A DNA stretch of 64,000 nt from Pseudarthrobacter sp. fls2-241-R2A-127. GTDB taxonomy: Bacteria; Actinomycetota; Actinomycetes; Actinomycetales; Micrococcaceae. Location of the stretch: positions 1 to 64,000 of the forward strand of contig NZ_JARVSF010000007.1 of assembly GCF_030209355.1 (NCBI RefSeq), in the 5' to 3' direction. Within the stretch, counting starts at the first letter, position 1. Each line of letters starts with the position of its first letter. The translations under genes were made by a program, and so were the position numbers. Below are positions 1 through 8,456 of this stretch, in pieces. The notes under the pieces were generated by a model that was not told where the DNA came from, searched no databases, and saw only the letters and a list, made by a program, of their open reading frames with translations.

Positions 1-481
1 CAGCTGGTTAGTCAACCCGCTGAGGATATGGGAGGTCTCTTCTCCTGCAGCCACGTCCAACCTCTCTTTGCGCGCATGAATCGGCGCACTCAGGCCAGGC
101 AGGGTGACTGCCCGGCGTATATACGCCGTGTGCGACGTATCGGTTACAACAGCCCGGTCATGTGTGCCGGGCAGCTTCCTAGCGCTCCTAAGCCTGCCCG
201 GAGTCACAGGGGTGCAGTCCGGTGGGCATAGTTGTCATCAGCCACTCTAGCCCTGACGGCAACACGATGCGTAGCTGCGGTCCGGGCGCTGCAGTTGTAT
301 TTCGTTCGTCATACTGGTTGTGTGGCCAAAAGCCCTTGCCTGGGCGCCGCCGCAACGGGATGTGACGCAGAATATGCGCGATCCAGGGGGCGGCAGCTTG
401 AAGCGCAGGCACAAAGGGTGTTGGCTTGGGAGTAATGGAAATCACTATGCACAACGCATGTATGACGTATTGGAGGAACAC
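1..481. other. Intergenic region left of the DUF3052 gene
   Basis: No convincing gene is visible; the short open frames here have poor codon usage and no ribosome binding site. In M. tuberculosis the homologous DUF3052-ahpE pair is divergent from aceE (pyruvate dehydrogenase E1), so this stretch is probably a shared divergent promoter region with aceE just outside the window. That neighbour is an inference. A 16-bp perfect palindrome sits inside it. Confidence 0.5.
113..128. promoter_or_regulatory. 16-bp perfect palindrome, candidate operator
   Basis: CGGCGTATATACGCCG equals its own reverse complement. An AT centre flanked by GC arms is typical of a dimeric regulator site. It lies about 350 bp upstream of the DUF3052 start, so it more likely serves a divergent gene to the left (aceE expected) than the rightward genes. 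No regulator can be assigned. Confidence 0.45.
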
Positions 482-901
482 GTGAGCGAGGCCGACGCCG
501 CCACTTCGGTAAATGTGGCGGAAAAATTGGGTTTCAAAAATGGGGATCTGATTCAGGAGTTCGGTTACGACGACGACGTCGATTTCGACTTGCGTGACGA
601 TATTGAAGACCTCACCGGCTCAGAGCTGCTGGATGAGGACGACCACGATGTGGCCGACGCTGTCATCCTTTGGTGGCGTGACGGCGACGGTGACCTGGTG
701 GACAGCTTGATGGATTCGCTCACCACCCTGAGCGAAAACGGGGTCGTCTGGGTCCTGACCCCCAAGTCGGGCCGGGACGGTTACGTTTCGCCGGCGGACA
801 TCCAGGAAGCAGCGCCGACTGCCGGCCTGCATGTCACCACCTCTGCCGGTGTCTCCAAGGACTGGAGCGCAGTGCGCCTGGTCAGCAGGAAGAACAAATG
901 A
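482..901 (+). CDS. DUF3052 family protein
   Basis: A 139-residue protein of unknown function, conserved in Actinobacteria as DUF3052. The GTG start is chosen because GGAGG lies five bases upstream; longer in-frame extensions have no such site. Residues 24-70 are very acidic, and the rest looks like a compact alpha/beta domain with no signal peptide or membrane segment. Its stop overlaps the start of the peroxiredoxin gene (ATGA), so the two are translationally coupled. The pair matches Rv2239c-ahpE in M. tuberculosis, which suggests a link to peroxide handling or to pyruvate dehydrogenase next door, but the function is unknown. Confidence 0.85.
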   Translation: MSEADAATSVNVAEKLGFKNGDLIQEFGYDDDVDFDLRDDIEDLTGSELLDEDDHDVADAVILWWRDGDGDLVDSLMDSLTTLSENGVVWVLTPKSGRDGYVSPADIQEAAPTAGLHVTTSAGVSKDWSAVRLVSRKNK

Positions 902-1392
902 CGGCAGCGGTTGAGGCCGCTTCCGCAGTTGTCCCCGCTGTGGGCGCACTCGCGCCCGACTTTGAGCTGGCCAACCAGTACGGTGAGCCGGTTCGCCTCG
1001 CGTCCTTCCGCGGACAGAACGTAGCCTTGGTGTTCTACCCGTTCGCGTTCTCCGGAATCTGCACCGGCGAGCTTTGCGAGATACGTGACAACCTGGCCAC
1101 GTTCGAGGATTCGAATGCCGTGGTCCTGGCCGTGTCCGTTGACAGCAAGTTCAGCCTCCGCGCCTACGCTGCCCAGGAAGGGTATGGCTTCGACCTGTTG
1201 GCAGATTTCTGGCCTCACGGGGCCGTGGCGAACGCCTATGGCGTGTTCGACGCCGGCAGCGGCATGGCCAAGCGGGCCACTTTCATCATCGATGCCGGCG
1301 GCAAGATCAGGTACAGCGTGGTGAACCCGCGGGGGCAAGCCCGCGACTTCGGTGCTTACCGTGCAGCTTTGGCGGATTTGAAGAGGGCCTGA
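898..1392 (+). CDS. ahpE: AhpE-type 1-Cys peroxiredoxin
   Basis: A 164-residue thioredoxin-fold peroxidase predicted to reduce hydroperoxides in the cytoplasm. The peroxidatic cysteine is C55 in the motif FAFSGICTGE, as in M. tuberculosis AhpE, where the oxidised cysteine is recycled by mycothiol/mycoredoxin. A second cysteine at C60 is five residues on; whether it forms a disulfide is unknown. The length fits the family. The ATG overlaps the stop of the DUF3052 gene, and the sirtuin gene starts six bases after this stop, so the three genes probably form one operon. Confidence 0.9.
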   Translation: MTAAVEAASAVVPAVGALAPDFELANQYGEPVRLASFRGQNVALVFYPFAFSGICTGELCEIRDNLATFEDSNAVVLAVSVDSKFSLRAYAAQEGYGFDLLADFWPHGAVANAYGVFDAGSGMAKRATFIIDAGGKIRYSVVNPRGQARDFGAYRAALADLKRA

Positions 1393-1398
1393 GGCGGC

Positions 1399-2319
1399 AT
1401 GGCTGAACAGCGGCGGGGGACAGGCCTGACAGGCTTTGCCAGCATGCCGCCGGTGGCCCCGGCCCCGCCCTCCGGCGAGGACCTTGAGGTTCTGGTCCGG
1501 ATCCGTGACCTCCTGGCGGGCGAACCCTTTGCCCTGCTGACTGGTGCCGGGCTCAGCACGGATTCCGGGATCCCCGACTACCGCGGCCCGGACTCACCGC
1601 CCCGTTCACCCATGACCTACCAGGAGTTTGTCCGCGACGCCGCCAACCGGCGCCGCTACTGGGCCAGGAACCACATTGGCTGGTCCCATATGCGGCATGC
1701 GGATCCAAATCAGGGCCACTATTCCGCAGCCCAGCTCGAACGGCGCGGTTACCTCACCGGGCTGATTACGCAGAATGTCGACCGGCTGCATCAGGGCGCG
1801 GGCAGTTCAAACGTCGTCGATCTCCACGGCCGGTACGACCAAGTGATCTGCCTGGACTGCGGGCGGACCTACTCCCGGCGCCTTTTGGCCGGTGTCTTCG
1901 AAGAACTCAACCCAGGCTTCCTGGAGCGGGCGGCAGCTTCCGGGCTGGTGGAAATGGCGCCGGACGCGGACGCCACAGTTGAGGACCAGGCGCTCATCCA
2001 CAGCTTCGTGGTGGCTCTGTGTCCTGCCTGCGGCGGGACCTTGAAGCCCGACTTTGTCTACTTCGGTGAGAACGTCCCCAAGGACCGGGTGGAGCGGTCC
2101 TACGCGATGGTGGACGAAGCTGCCGCCCTCGTGGTGGCCGGGTCTTCCCTGACGGTCATGAGCGGCCTGCGGTTCGTGCGGCACGCCGCCAAGCAGTCAA
2201 AACCGGTGGTCATCATCAACCGGGGTGCGACCCGCGGCGATGACAAGGCAACCATCAAGCTTGAAGCCGGAGTCAGCCAGGCATTGGCGTACTTGGCATC
2301 TGAACTCCCTGAGCTCTAG
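1399..2319 (+). CDS. Sir2-family NAD-dependent protein deacylase
   Basis: A 306-residue sirtuin that would remove acyl groups from lysines using NAD+. The NAD-binding motif GAGLSTDSGIPDYRG is at 49-63, TQNVDRLHQGAG at 124-135 and the catalytic H143 in DLHGR. Zinc cysteines are two pairs, C151/C154 and C208/C211, with a long insert between them, as in SIRT4-like (class II) sirtuins. The N-terminal 40 residues are poorly conserved; the ATG has GAGG five bases upstream. It follows ahpE closely and probably shares its transcript. The preferred acyl group cannot be read from the sequence. Confidence 0.93.
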   Translation: MAEQRRGTGLTGFASMPPVAPAPPSGEDLEVLVRIRDLLAGEPFALLTGAGLSTDSGIPDYRGPDSPPRSPMTYQEFVRDAANRRRYWARNHIGWSHMRHADPNQGHYSAAQLERRGYLTGLITQNVDRLHQGAGSSNVVDLHGRYDQVICLDCGRTYSRRLLAGVFEELNPGFLERAAASGLVEMAPDADATVEDQALIHSFVVALCPACGGTLKPDFVYFGENVPKDRVERSYAMVDEAAALVVAGSSLTVMSGLRFVRHAAKQSKPVVIINRGATRGDDKATIKLEAGVSQALAYLASELPEL

Positions 2320-2421
2320 GGTGGGGCGTTCCCGGCGGGGGCCGATTCGCGTTTGCGGTCCAACGTCGGGTAGAGTTTATGTTCGTTGGTTGCGGCGTTA
2401 CGGCCGGAAACCGCGTGATTT

Positions 2422-2497
2422 GGGTCTTTAGCTCAGCTGGTAGAGCGCCACGTTTACACCGTGGATGTCATCGGTTCGATCCCGGTAGGACCCACCA
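2422..2497 (+). tRNA. tRNA-Val(TAC)
   Basis: A 73-nt cloverleaf plus encoded CCA (2495-2497). The acceptor stem pairs GGGTCTT with AGGACCC. The anticodon stem CCACG/CGTGG encloses the loop TTTACAC, giving anticodon TAC. The T arm GGTTCGATCCC is standard. Confidence 0.96.
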
Positions 2498-2502
2498 CTA
2501 TG

Positions 2503-2546
2503 AAACCCCGTTGCCCCGCCCCTCCGGCGGGACGGCGGGGTTTTTT
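2503..2546 (+). terminator. Rho-independent terminator after tRNA-Val
   Basis: A long GC-rich hairpin (AAACCCCG at 2503 pairing with CGGGG plus Ts at 2536) with an inner CCCGCC/GGCGGG stem, followed by six Ts. It lies six bases after the tRNA 3' end. Confidence 0.8.
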
Positions 2547-2599
2547 CGTGCTTCGGCACTCCCACGCCCAATGTCAGTGCCCTGCCATAGCTTGCAGGA

Positions 2600-2890
2600 A
2601 TGGAACACGTCATAGTTCACACAGACAACGAGGGAATGCCGACGACGGTGCTGAGCCGGGGCAGAGAATGGGCGGTGGGTGCCGAGCCGGTGAGGTGGTT
2701 CGAGCGCATCAATTGGTGGGAGACCAACCGCCGGATGCCCAAGGGCAACAGCGGCGTGGATGTCGAGGTCCTGCAGTTGCAGGTGAGGCTGGGAAGCAAC
2801 AGCCGGTCTGCGCTGACCACCATGTATCTTCAGCGCGACGGACTTGGCGGCGGATGGCGGCTCAGGGAGTCGGAAGCGGGTGCGGCCTGA
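2600..2890 (+). CDS. Small conserved hypothetical protein, DUF6504-like
   Basis: A 96-residue basic protein rich in tryptophan and arginine (RGREWAV..RWFERINWWET) with alternating short strands. The pattern of an RG-turn followed by W..WW resembles the DUF6504 family, but that match is from memory and weak. No signal peptide or transmembrane segment is visible. It stands alone between the tRNA-Val terminator and an inverted repeat (2931-2969). Codon usage is normal for the window. Function unknown. Confidence 0.65.
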   Translation: MEHVIVHTDNEGMPTTVLSRGREWAVGAEPVRWFERINWWETNRRMPKGNSGVDVEVLQLQVRLGSNSRSALTTMYLQRDGLGGGWRLRESEAGAA

Positions 2891-2930
2891 CGGGCCCCGT
2901 TCCGTCCGCCGGCATCAGGGCATTGGAAAA

Positions 2931-2969
2931 CCCTCCACCGCGACTATTGGGGGATGCCGCGGTGGAGGG
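2931..2969. terminator. Inverted repeat, probable terminator
   Basis: CCCTCCACCGCG (2931-2942) pairs exactly with CGCGGTGGAGGG (2958-2969), giving a 12-bp stem with a 15-base loop. There is no T tract on the plus strand; on the minus strand the stem is followed by four Ts. It lies 40 bp after the 96-residue gene and probably ends that transcript. Confidence 0.5.
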
Positions 2970-3136
2970 CCTGGGATGAATATACCGTGAACTCCCGGAA
3001 ACAAAAAGTCCTGTTGCGGGTGCCTTGTCCGGCAAACGGCGGCCGGGACCCCCGGCCGCCTCGGTAAGCCACTATGATGGTTTCTGTTCAGCTGAATGGA
3101 CACCTGACGAGCGCACGCGCCTACTGAAGGAGAATC

Positions 3137-3934
3137 ATGGCCGATTCCCGCACCTCACGTTCCTCCGACGGGCCCGCAAGCGCGTCGCCGGCGCCGGCCG
3201 TCACCCGAGCTGCCGCCGTCCTGGAAGCACTTGCCGCGTCCGCGGGGGGACGGTTGACCCTCAGTGATCTTGCCCGCGAGCTGGGAATCCCGAAATCCTC
3301 CACCTCCAACCTGCTCTTGGCGCTCGAAGATGCCCGCCTTATCAACAGAAAGGGCTCGGAATTCACCCTGGGCCGCAAACTGGTTGAACTTGGCGCGGCC
3401 TATCTCAGCCGCATGGACGAGGTCCAGGAGTTCTACCGGTACTGCGAGCAGGCGCCTACCCTTTCCGGTGAGACGGTGCGGATTGCCATGCTGGACGGGA
3501 CCAATGTCATCTATCTGGCACGGTATGAGGGGCATCCGGCCGTCCGCCTCACCTCCAATATCGGCGACAAAATGCCGGTCTCGCTCTGCGCCGTGGGCAA
3601 GGTCTTGATCGCCCGGCTTCACGACCACGACATCGAAGCCTTGTTCCCCGATGACGCCGAGCTGCCAGTCCTTACGCCGAAGTCCCTGCGGACCGGGCGG
3701 GAGCTGAAGGGCCAGCTGCGGTCCATCCGGGAACAGGGCTACGCCTTCGAGGACGAGGAATCCACCACGGGCGTGGTCTGCCTCGGGGTAGCCGTTCCCA
3801 CCAGGGGGTCCCACGGTCCAAGCCTTGGATTGTCCGTTACGGCGCTGAAGGCGACGTATACCGCGGAGCAGGGAGCGCAGATGGTCAAAGAACTGCAGGA
3901 ACTCGCCCGGTCGCTGGGCAATCCCATGAGCTAG
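3137..3934 (+). CDS. IclR-family transcriptional regulator
   Basis: A 265-residue regulator. The winged helix-turn-helix is at about residues 23-85, with a recognition helix around IPKSSTSNLLLAL (51-63), and the IclR effector-binding domain spans about 95-260. A strong ribosome site (AAGGAG) precedes the ATG. A poorly ordered 20-residue N-terminal leader is present. It lies directly upstream of the MFS transporter and the dehydrogenase cluster. IclR proteins beside catabolic genes usually sense a pathway intermediate, so it most likely controls the sugar-acid genes up to about 9.5 kb. The effector is unknown. Confidence 0.93.
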   Translation: MADSRTSRSSDGPASASPAPAVTRAAAVLEALAASAGGRLTLSDLARELGIPKSSTSNLLLALEDARLINRKGSEFTLGRKLVELGAAYLSRMDEVQEFYRYCEQAPTLSGETVRIAMLDGTNVIYLARYEGHPAVRLTSNIGDKMPVSLCAVGKVLIARLHDHDIEALFPDDAELPVLTPKSLRTGRELKGQLRSIREQGYAFEDEESTTGVVCLGVAVPTRGSHGPSLGLSVTALKATYTAEQGAQMVKELQELARSLGNPMS

Positions 3935-4090
3935 GACGGCGCCCCACAAGGGCCCGTACCCATACTTGTCCATAAACCCTTGCCTACCGTCCAACTTGCT
4001 GTACTCTGTTCAACATAGTGATCAGCACTTTTGGTGCTGTTGCTGACCCGCCAGGCCAACGGGGGCCTGGCGCGTGATGAGGGAGTTCTT

Positions 4091-5437
4091 GTGACAACTC
4101 GTACTAATGCACCGCAGGCCGCGGACGGCACCGTCGTTGACGCGGACCAGCTGCGAAGGGCAACTTTGGCAAGTTCAGTGGGTTCCGCACTGGAGTACTA
4201 CGACTTCTATATCTACGGCCTGGCGTCCGCCCTGATCTTCGGCCCGCTCTTCTTCGCCCCGCTGGGTGAGAGCGGCGCCGTCATCGCCTCCTTCGCCACT
4301 TATGGTGTGGGCTTTGCGGCCCGGCCCTTCGGCGGAGTCGTCTTCGGCCACATCGGTGACCGATTCGGGCGCAAGATGGTCCTCATCCTCACCATCGGCA
4401 TCATGGGAATGGCCAGCTTCGCCATTGGACTCCTCCCCACCTTCGACCAGGCCGGAATGCTCGGCGCCGTTCTGCTGGTAACCCTCCGCATCATCCAGGG
4501 CCTCGGGGCCGGCGCTGAACAGGCAGGTGCCACCACGCTCATCTCCGAGGTGGCGCCGCGCCGCCGTCGTGGTTTCTTTGCCTCCCTGCCCTTCGTTGGC
4601 ATCCAGCTGGGCACCCTCCTCGGTGCCGGAACATTCGCCCTGATGGCCCTTGCGGACAAATCCGTCCTGCAGGGCTGGCTGTGGCGGGTGCCGTTCCTTG
4701 CCAGCATCATCCTGATCGCCATTGCGGTGTTTATCCGCCTCCGCCTCAAAGAGACGCCCGTATTCCAGGAACTTGAGAAGCACAAGGCTGTGGTGAAGAA
4801 CCCGGTCTCCCAAATCTGGCGGCACTCCAAGAAGAATGTCCTGGTGGGCATCGGCCTGCGCATGGGTGAAAACGGAAACTCCTCCATCTACTCGGCCCTG
4901 CTGGTTTCGTTTATCAGCATGCCCGCGGGTGTCTTCCCCGGTGACAAGTTCATCGGCCCCACCGGACTGCTGATCGCGGCCGGCTTCGCCGCCGTCATGG
5001 TGGTCGCTTTCGGTGCCCTGTCCGACCGCGTGGGTCGCGTCCCCGTGTACCGCTATGGTGCCCTCTTCCAGGCGGTCATCGCGCTTCCGGCTTTCTACCT
5101 GGTGACGCTTGGCAACGTCACGCTCGTTTGGGTGGTCATGGTGGTTGGCATCGCCCTGGGCGTCCAGGCCATGCTCGGGCCGCAATGCGCCCTGCTGCCC
5201 GAGCTGTTCGGTTCCCAGCACCGCTTTACCGGCGTTGCACTGAGCCGCGAACTGTCTGCTGTACTTGCCGGCGGCTTCGCCCCGATGATCGGCGTTGCGC
5301 TGCTGGCGGCCACCAACCATTCCTGGCTGGTTCCTGCCCTGTACTCCCTCGTCCTGGCATTGATCTCCTTCGTCACCACTTTCTTCACGCCGGAAACCGG
5401 CGGACGCGACCTGGTCCTCGTCGAAGACGCCAGCTGA
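4091..5437 (+). CDS. MFS metabolite:H+ symporter (ShiA/ProP-like)
   Basis: A 448-residue, 12-helix integral membrane transporter. The GTG at 4091 is chosen because GGGAG lies five bases upstream; an upstream extension would be unusually long. The signature GHIGDRFGRK after helix 2 and SDRVGR near helix 8 place it in the metabolite:H+ symporter family, which imports organic acids such as shikimate, citrate or alpha-ketoglutarate. The leader (4031-4090) contains two small hairpins. With IclR upstream and hydroxyacid/sugar-acid dehydrogenases downstream, an organic or sugar acid is the likely substrate. A strong terminator follows. Confidence 0.88.
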   Translation: MTTRTNAPQAADGTVVDADQLRRATLASSVGSALEYYDFYIYGLASALIFGPLFFAPLGESGAVIASFATYGVGFAARPFGGVVFGHIGDRFGRKMVLILTIGIMGMASFAIGLLPTFDQAGMLGAVLLVTLRIIQGLGAGAEQAGATTLISEVAPRRRRGFFASLPFVGIQLGTLLGAGTFALMALADKSVLQGWLWRVPFLASIILIAIAVFIRLRLKETPVFQELEKHKAVVKNPVSQIWRHSKKNVLVGIGLRMGENGNSSIYSALLVSFISMPAGVFPGDKFIGPTGLLIAAGFAAVMVVAFGALSDRVGRVPVYRYGALFQAVIALPAFYLVTLGNVTLVWVVMVVGIALGVQAMLGPQCALLPELFGSQHRFTGVALSRELSAVLAGGFAPMIGVALLAATNHSWLVPALYSLVLALISFVTTFFTPETGGRDLVLVEDAS

Positions 5438-5447
5438 CGCAGCCTGG

Positions 5448-5484
5448 ACGCCCCGGCCCGGATTATCCGGGCCTGGGCGTTTTT
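5448..5484 (+). terminator. Rho-independent terminator of the MFS gene
   Basis: The stem GGCCCGGAT/ATCCGGGCC is extended by CGCCC/GGGCG and followed by five Ts, 11 bases after the stop codon. Confidence 0.88.
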
Positions 5485-5576
5485 GCATCTGCGGGAGAAG
5501 GTGCGGCCCGGATCGTTGAAGCCTGGGGGCCCGGGCTGTCAGTACAGGGATCGCCCGCACGCAGGGGGTGCCGGGC

Positions 5577-5624
5577 ACAAAAAAGTACGGCCGCCGCCCC
5601 TGACGCAGGGGGCGGCGGCCGTAC
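5577..5624 (-). terminator. Terminator of the hydroxyacid dehydrogenase gene
   Basis: A perfect 16-bp stem (5585-5600 with 5609-5624, loop TGACGCA) followed on the minus strand by a run of six Ts. It sits 12 bases downstream of the minus-strand dehydrogenase stop. Confidence 0.9.
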
Positions 5625-5636
5625 TGTGGTGCCGGG

Positions 5637-6701
5637 TCAGTAAAAGTGGATCGTGTCCACGAGGTGGGGGAGTTCGCCGCCGTCGAGGAAGATGCGCAGG
5701 TTGCTGCAGAAGCGGTCTGCGATCAGCCTGTTTTCGGCTGCGCTCAAGGCGGACGTATGCGGCGAGACCAGGACTCGCGGGTGGCTCCACAGCGGGCTTT
5801 CGAGGGGGAGCGGCTCCACAGCGAAGACGTCGAGGCAGGCGTAGGAGAGCTGGCCGTTGTCCAGTGCTTCAAGCAGCGCTTCCTCATCCACCACAGTGCC
5901 CCGACCGACGTTGACGAAGACGCTGCCGGGCTTCATGGCAGCAAATACGTCCCGGTTGAAGAGCTTCTCCGTGTACGGGGTGCCTGGGAGGGTGTTCACC
6001 ACGGCATCGGCGGTGGCGAGGAGGCCTGTGAGGCCGTCGTTTCCCGTCACCTGGTCGATGCCGTCCAGGGGCTCCGGGGTCCTCTTGGTGCCGCTGACAG
6101 TCATCCCAAGGGCGCGTGCCAGCCGGGCCGTCTCAAGGCCGATCTCGCCGAGCCCGGTAATAACCAGCCTGGAACCGCTGACCAGCCGCGTGGGGGTGCG
6201 GAGTGAAGGCCAGTTCCTGGCCTGCTGGTCCTGTGCCAGCTCGGCGGTGCGCTTGAACCCGTTCAGGATGCCCATGGTCGCAAACTCCGCCAGTGGAAGT
6301 GCGTGCACGCCGGCGGACGTGGTGACTTTGAACTTTTGCAGAACCTGCTGGTCCAGGCCGGATGTCTTTACCGCCCCGCCTGCGCCTGCTGCCATGGCGT
6401 GCACCCATTGCAGGTGCCCGTTCTCGGTGGCGACCCGGGCCAGCCCGGAGGGGCTTTCGTTGGGGAACCCGTAGAGGACCTGTGCGCTGTTCAGCATCGA
6501 CCAATAGCGTTCGTCCTGTTCCGGTGTCCGCCGGAAGTCCGGATCTCCGGCGTGGTCGGCCGGAAAACGCTCCGGCGGTAGGAGGTCCGGCTCGTACAGG
6601 ACAGTGACGGACGGGTCAACGGCCCTGATGCGATCCACCAGCTCAGCTTCGAGCGGCACGGCAATGGCCACGGTAGTTATGGAAGTCATAGTGTTCATCA
6701 T
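5637..6701 (-). CDS. D-2-hydroxyacid dehydrogenase
   Basis: A 354-residue enzyme of the D-isomer-specific 2-hydroxyacid dehydrogenase family. The nucleotide-binding motif is GLGEIG at 183-188. The catalytic triad is R267 (VGRGTVV), E296 and H315 (SPHTSAL). K206 and R207 follow the second beta strand, which favours NADP(H), so it may act as a 2-keto acid or keto-sugar-acid reductase. It is divergent from the next dehydrogenase over only 61 bp, which must hold both promoters. Three in-frame ATGs at the start (6701, 6698, 6689) leave the exact N terminus uncertain. Substrate unknown; glyoxylate/2-ketogluconate reductase is a reasonable guess. Confidence 0.87.
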   Translation of the reverse strand: MMNTMTSITTVAIAVPLEAELVDRIRAVDPSVTVLYEPDLLPPERFPADHAGDPDFRRTPEQDERYWSMLNSAQVLYGFPNESPSGLARVATENGHLQWVHAMAAGAGGAVKTSGLDQQVLQKFKVTTSAGVHALPLAEFATMGILNGFKRTAELAQDQQARNWPSLRTPTRLVSGSRLVITGLGEIGLETARLARALGMTVSGTKRTPEPLDGIDQVTGNDGLTGLLATADAVVNTLPGTPYTEKLFNRDVFAAMKPGSVFVNVGRGTVVDEEALLEALDNGQLSYACLDVFAVEPLPLESPLWSHPRVLVSPHTSALSAAENRLIADRFCSNLRIFLDGGELPHLVDTIHFY

Positions 6702-6762
6702 ACTGAATTATGGCTAGGATATTGAACAATTCTTTTTAGACACGACGACGTGAGGCTGGGTC

Positions 6763-7689
6763 ATGGAGGACAAGCGCGCAGGCTTTGCAGGCCTGGGGTT
6801 GATGGGCGGACTCATGGCGGCGAACGCCGTCCGGAACGGCTGGCAGCTCACGGGCTGGAACAGGTCTCCGGAGCCGGCGGCCCGGATGAAGGCTCTAGGC
6901 GGAACAGTTGCCCCAAGGGTGGAAGACCTGGGCCATCTACCCATCATCGTGTTCATGCTCCCGGACCTGCCGCATATCGAGGACGCCACAGCGGGGCTGC
7001 TTGCCGGCTGGACCAAAGAGCCGCCAGCGCCCAACACCGTCCTGCTGGTCATGAGCAGTGTCTCGCCCACCGCCGTCCAGGCCTTTGGACGCCGCGTCGC
7101 CGAACTCACCGGCGGGCGCGCCCAGGTTGTTGACGCCCCGGTCAGCGGCGGCACCAAGGGTGCCGCGGACGGCACCCTCGCCATCATGGCCGGCGGCGAG
7201 GAGTCCGCGTTCCGCGAGGTGGAGCCACTCCTGCACGCCATGGGCACCACCATTCGCCACCTCGGTCCCCTGGGCGCAGGGTCGCTCGCCAAGGCGTGCA
7301 ACCAGTTGGTGGTGGGGACGACGACGGCGGCGCTCGCCGAAGCCGCTGAACTGGCGGAGCGTTCCGGGCTGGACCCGGCGTCCCTTTTCGACGTCCTGTC
7401 CGGCGGCCTGGCCGGCAGCAGGGTGCTGGATATCGTCGGCCCGCGCCTGGTCAGCAAGGACTACACCCCCACGGGCCCGGCAAAATTCATGCACAAGGAC
7501 CTTTCCTTCGTGCTGGACGCAGCCCGCGCAGCGGGCACGGCAACACCCATCGCCACGGCCGCCATCGAACTTTACGCCGAACTGAAGCGCCAGGGCCTCG
7601 GCGACCGGGACCTCGCAGTAGTGCGCCAAACCATCTCCCACCTCAGCCACAGTGCCGCAGCTGCGGCGGAAGGAACAGTTGCACAATGA
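6763..7689 (+). CDS. NAD(P)-dependent beta-hydroxyacid dehydrogenase (GarR/3-HIBADH family)
   Basis: A 308-residue enzyme with GLGLMG at 10-15, SGG at 128-130 (substrate binding) and the catalytic K177/N180 in AKACNQLV. R34 after the second strand suggests NADP use. The family includes tartronate semialdehyde reductase, 3-hydroxyisobutyrate and L-threonate dehydrogenases; the sequence alone does not choose between them. GAGG lies eight bases before the ATG. Its stop overlaps the start of the IdnO-like gene (ATGA), which is followed by the IdnD-like gene, so a sugar-acid-derived substrate is likely. Confidence 0.88.
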   Translation: MEDKRAGFAGLGLMGGLMAANAVRNGWQLTGWNRSPEPAARMKALGGTVAPRVEDLGHLPIIVFMLPDLPHIEDATAGLLAGWTKEPPAPNTVLLVMSSVSPTAVQAFGRRVAELTGGRAQVVDAPVSGGTKGAADGTLAIMAGGEESAFREVEPLLHAMGTTIRHLGPLGAGSLAKACNQLVVGTTTAALAEAAELAERSGLDPASLFDVLSGGLAGSRVLDIVGPRLVSKDYTPTGPAKFMHKDLSFVLDAARAAGTATPIATAAIELYAELKRQGLGDRDLAVVRQTISHLSHSAAAAAEGTVAQ

Positions 7690-8456
7690 GTTCTCTTTTT
7701 GATTTGTCGGGCCGGGTTGCGTTGGTGACGGGGTCGAGCCGGGGGATCGGCAACGCGTTGGCCCGGGCTCTGGCCGACGCCGGCGCCACCGTGGTGCTCA
7801 ACGGCGTCAACCCTGAGCGGTTGAAGGAAGCGGAAGCGGAGCTCGCGGCGGATTACCCGCCCGGCCGCATCCATGGCGTGGCCTTTGACGTCACCGACGG
7901 AGAAGCCGCTGCCCGCAGCATCGCCTGGATCGAGGAGAACGTGGGTCCGTTGGTGATCCTGGTGAATAATGCCGGGATCCAGCACCGGGTGCCGATGCTG
8001 GATCTGGACGTGGCGGACTGGGACCGGGTGCTGTCGACGGACCTGACGAGCGCGTTCCTGGTGGGGCGGGAGGCTGCCCGGCACATGATCGGCCGGGGAC
8101 GCGGCAAGATCATCAATATTTGTTCGGTACAGACCGATCTGGCCCGGCCCACGATTGCCCCGTATGTGGCGGCGAAGGGCGGGCTGCGGAACCTGACGCG
8201 GGCGATGACGGCGGAGTGGGCCGGGTCCGGGCTGCAGATCAACGGGATCGCCCCGGGATATATCCACACGGAGATGACTCAGAACCTGGTCGATGATGAG
8301 CAGTTCAACTCCTGGATCCTGGGGAGGACCCCGGCCCACCGCTGGGGGACGGTGCAGGATCTGGCCGGACCGGTGGTGTGGCTGGCCTCGAACGGGTCGG
8401 ACTTCGTGAACGGGCAGACCATCTTCATCGATGGCGGAATGACGGTGGTGGTCTGA
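7686..8456 (+). CDS. idnO: Gluconate 5-dehydrogenase-like SDR
   Basis: A 256-residue classical short-chain dehydrogenase. TGSSRGIG is at 15-22, NNAG at 94-97, and the catalytic residues are S147, Y160 and K164. The overall sequence resembles IdnO/Gno, which reduces 5-ketogluconate to D-gluconate. N39 in place of an acidic residue at the end of strand 2 fits NADP. It overlaps both neighbours (ATGA upstream, TGATG downstream), so the three dehydrogenases are translated as a coupled unit. Feeding gluconate towards gnd would need a gluconate kinase, which is not in the window. Confidence 0.85.
   Translation: MSSLFDLSGRVALVTGSSRGIGNALARALADAGATVVLNGVNPERLKEAEAELAADYPPGRIHGVAFDVTDGEAAARSIAWIEENVGPLVILVNNAGIQHRVPMLDLDVADWDRVLSTDLTSAFLVGREAARHMIGRGRGKIINICSVQTDLARPTIAPYVAAKGGLRNLTRAMTAEWAGSGLQINGIAPGYIHTEMTQNLVDDEQFNSWILGRTPAHRWGTVQDLAGPVVWLASNGSDFVNGQTIFIDGGMTVVV

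Noticed and set aside
32..480. Short open frames left of the DUF3052 gene
   Set aside because: Poor codon usage, no ribosome site, and overlapping frames on both strands; more likely a divergent promoter region.
4031..4090. Upstream GTG as the MFS start
   Set aside because: It would cover two leader hairpins, and the GTG at 4091 has a proper ribosome site.
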